Below the pieces are notes generated by a model. The model saw only the letters and a list, made by a program, of their open reading frames with translations, was not told the DNA's origin and made no database searches. Shown in pieces: positions 61,930 through 64,000 of a stretch of 64,000 nucleotides of DNA. Origin of the DNA: Halopseudomonas yangmingensis (lineage in GTDB: Bacteria > Pseudomonadota > Gammaproteobacteria > Pseudomonadales > Pseudomonadaceae). Location of the stretch: contig NZ_FOUI01000002.1 in NCBI RefSeq assembly GCF_900114825.1, positions 248,001 to 312,000 of the forward strand. Direction: 5' to 3'. Position 1 is the stretch's first letter, and every line of letters begins with the position of its first letter. The position numbers were made by a program, and so were the translations under genes.

Positions 61930-64000
61930 TTACCTGGCTATATTTACAGCGCCGTTATTGATGATTTTGGGTGTCAGGAAGATAAGAAGCTCTTCCTTGT
62001 TTTCAACACTTGTATCCTTACGGAACGCTCTGCCAACAATCGGCAAATCACCCAGGAAGGGAACTTTTTGCTGACCCTTGCGATTCTGGCTGGCAAATAC
62101 GCCACCAATCACAATTGTTTCTCCATCCCCCACCAGAATCTGTGCACTCACTTCATTACGATCAATGGTTGGCGTACCCAAGACTGTTCTGCTGAAGTCA
62201 GCTTCATCCTTGGTAATAACCACATCCATTATCACCTGATTGTCCGGCGTAATTTGTGGCGTCACTTCCAGAGACAAAACCGCCTCTACGAAAGTTACCG
62301 AAGTCGCACCACTGGAACTGGATTCCTGGTAGGGAATATCCTTACCTTTCAGGATACGGGCAGTTTCCTTGTCCGAGGTCACCACCTTGGGCTGAGAGAT
62401 AATCTCGCCGTGGCCAGTGCTTTCCATGGCAGAGAGCTGAAGATCCAGAATCGCATTATTGGTGATAAAACCGATGCCGATGCCCGAGGTGGCATTCAAG
62501 ACGCCCAGATCAACAAAGGGAGTATTGAAAGGAACCTCTGGAATACCGATAAACCCGGCGGTTGTTCTTGAAACTTCACGAGAATCACCAGTCACAGGAT
62601 CAGTTACAGTAATCGGGTTTGGATCTTCAACAACTCCCATGTTTCCATCTTTGCCATAAGCATTAAAACGCTGCCCCAGATTGACATTACCGCCCCAACG
62701 CACACCAAGCTCCTTGTCAAAGCCAACGCTGGCTTCAACAATCCGCGCCTCGATCATCACCTGACGAACCGGAATATCCAGTTGCGTGACAATGCGGCGA
62801 AGCTCATCCAGCTTGTCCTGCGTTTCCATTGCGATAATGCTGTTGGTGCGCTCATCCACAGTAATGGACCCACGCTGCGCCTGCCCCTCAGCTGCGACCA
62901 CTGACTGGAACAGCTTGGCGATATCCACCGCCTTGGCATAGTTGACCTGAATCAGTTCGCGGCGCAGCGGTGCCAGTTCGGCAATCTGCTTCTGCGATTC
63001 AAGCTCCTGACGCTCACGGGCAGCGATCTCAGCCGCCGGAGCAACCAGCAGCACATTGCCAACCTGCCGTTTGTCCAGACCCTTGGTTTTCAGAACCAGA
63101 TCCAGCGCCTGATCCCAAGGCACGTTCTGCAGACGCAAGGTAATACTGCCCTCAACGGTGTCACTGGCCACCAGATTCAGATCAGTGAAGTCTGCAATCA
63201 GCTGCAGCACCGAACGAACTTCAATCTCCTGGAAGTTCAGTGATAGCTTTTCACCTGTATAGGCGAAGGCATCGGCACGACGCTGCTCGACCTCGACCCG
63301 ACTGAGCGGCTTGAAGCTCACAGTCAGGCGGTTGTCCGTCTGATACACCAGGTGCTCGTAGAAACCGCTGGGTTCGATATTGATCACGCTATCCTTGCCG
63401 CTGGTGCTGGCATTGATAAAGTTGACAGGAGTGGCGAAGTCCTTCACATCCAGTCGAACACGAAGCTCATCAGGTAGCTGGGTATCGGCCAATACAAGCC
63501 TTACACGCCCGCCCTGCTCCTGAACATCCACCCGGATTGAGGGGTCGGAGAGATCGATGATTACATTACCTTCTCCCAGTTCGCCGCGCTGGAAGTCCAG
63601 ACTACTTACCGCGCGACCTGTAACTGCACGCGCAGCAACGGCAGGCTGCTCAGAATCACGCCAGTTACCTGCCGTAACGGCTGGCGGGGCAACCGGAGCG
63701 GCAGCGGTTTGCTGTGGATAGCCGGGTGCCGATGCAGCACCGACCATCACATAGAGGTTATTGCCTTCGGCACGAGTGGTGTAGGGCACCAGATTGGTCA
63801 GATTGACGATCAACCGGGTACGCTCATTCGCTTCGACGATAGTAAGGCTTCGGGCATTACCCAAACCCAGCTCCCGGTTGCGCGTTCCAAGCTGATTGGA
63901 CACACCGGGAAGATCCAGCGCAATTCGCGCCGGCTGCTCAATGGTGTAGCCTCGCGGCACATCCACAACCGGCTCGTCAAAGGTGAGCTTCAGCTCGACC
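61930..64000 (-). CDS. pilQ: Type IV pilus outer-membrane secretin (5' end beyond window)
   Basis: Outer-membrane channel for the type IV pilus. About 690 residues are visible; the reading frame is open to base 64000, so the signal peptide and start are outside. Order: AMIN domains ([15 protein letters not shown] near the visible start, and around 120-220), STN/N0 domain (about 240-310, [22 protein letters not shown]), N1/KH-like domain (about 335-405), and the secretin pore (about 440-685) with [15 protein letters not shown] and [12 protein letters not shown] at its end. Next to aroK-aroB, as in pilMNOPQ-aroKB clusters. The rest of the pil operon should lie beyond the window. Confidence 0.96.
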   Translation of the reverse strand, partial: VELKLTFDEPVVDVPRGYTIEQPARIALDLPGVSNQLGTRNRELGLGNARSLTIVEANERTRLIVNLTNLVPYTTRAEGNNLYVMVGAASAPGYPQQTAAAPVAPPAVTAGNWRDSEQPAVAARAVTGRAVSSLDFQRGELGEGNVIIDLSDPSIRVDVQEQGGRVRLVLADTQLPDELRVRLDVKDFATPVNFINASTSGKDSVINIEPSGFYEHLVYQTDNRLTVSFKPLSRVEVEQRRADAFAYTGEKLSLNFQEIEVRSVLQLIADFTDLNLVASDTVEGSITLRLQNVPWDQALDLVLKTKGLDKRQVGNVLLVAPAAEIAARERQELESQKQIAELAPLRRELIQVNYAKAVDIAKLFQSVVAAEGQAQRGSITVDERTNSIIAMETQDKLDELRRIVTQLDIPVRQVMIEARIVEASVGFDKELGVRWGGNVNLGQRFNAYGKDGNMGVVEDPNPITVTDPVTGDSREVSRTTAGFIGIPEVPFNTPFVDLGVLNATSGIGIGFITNNAILDLQLSAMESTGHGEIISQPKVVTSDKETARILKGKDIPYQESSSSGATSVTFVEAVLSLEVTPQITPDNQVIMDVVITKDEADFSRTVLGTPTIDRNEVSAQILVGDGETIVIGGVFASQNRKGQQKVPFLGDLPIVGRAFRKDTSVENKEELLIFLTPKIINNGAVNIAR

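Overview
This window looks like a chromosomal segment of a Pseudomonas-type gammaproteobacterium (Pseudomonadaceae, possibly a Halopseudomonas-like lineage). The evidence is GC-rich, strongly biased codon use and several gene neighbourhoods typical of that family: gph-rpe-trpE, murU-amgK / lptD-surA-pdxA-rsmA-apaG-apaH-cca, folK-folB-tsaD / rpsU-dnaG-rpoD, and pilQ-aroK-aroB-damX-like-gltB-gltD-hemE. The species call is inference; no rRNA is present.

Layout. 1-1.5 kb: a siderophore ABC importer (permease cut by the window edge, binding protein, Fur-box-like palindrome). 1.5-2.7 kb: YceI and cytochrome b561 pair. 2.9-8.4 kb: trpE-G-D-C preceded by a 14-codon leader peptide with two Trp codons and a hairpin (attenuator), then gph and rpe upstream. 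8.4-24.5 kb: housekeeping genes for envelope biogenesis (lptD, surA, DjlA-like, murU/amgK recycling), pyridoxal, rRNA and tRNA maturation, folate and replication. 24.6-26.6 kb: rpoD and a CAU-anticodon tRNA that looks like the lysidine-type tRNA-Ile2.

26.6-36.4 kb is the accessory region. The 3' half of this tRNA plus 35 bp of flank is repeated as a perfect 81-bp direct repeat about 9.7 kb away, and a third 29-bp piece follows. Between them lies AT-richer DNA with one compact six-gene operon and no integrase: a small HTH regulator, HsdR, a single-chain AAA ATPase/TOPRIM-like (DUF4435-like) protein, HsdM, HsdS, and a GHKL ATPase fused to a PD-(D/E)xK-like nuclease. I read this as a composite anti-phage island: a type I restriction-modification system with a built-in PARIS-like guard (PARIS senses anti-restriction proteins) plus an additional ATPase-nuclease effector. 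This is the most interesting part of the window.

36.6-64 kb returns to ordinary chromosome: a CvfB/YitL-like S1 RNA-binding protein, an AttH-like lipoprotein with its ABC exporter, two paralogous acyl-CoA dehydrogenases, an SLC13/TrkA-C transporter convergent with metY, a tandem universal stress protein, an orphan ParA, hemE, gltD/gltB, a DamX-like SPOR protein, aroB, aroK and the 5'-truncated pilQ.
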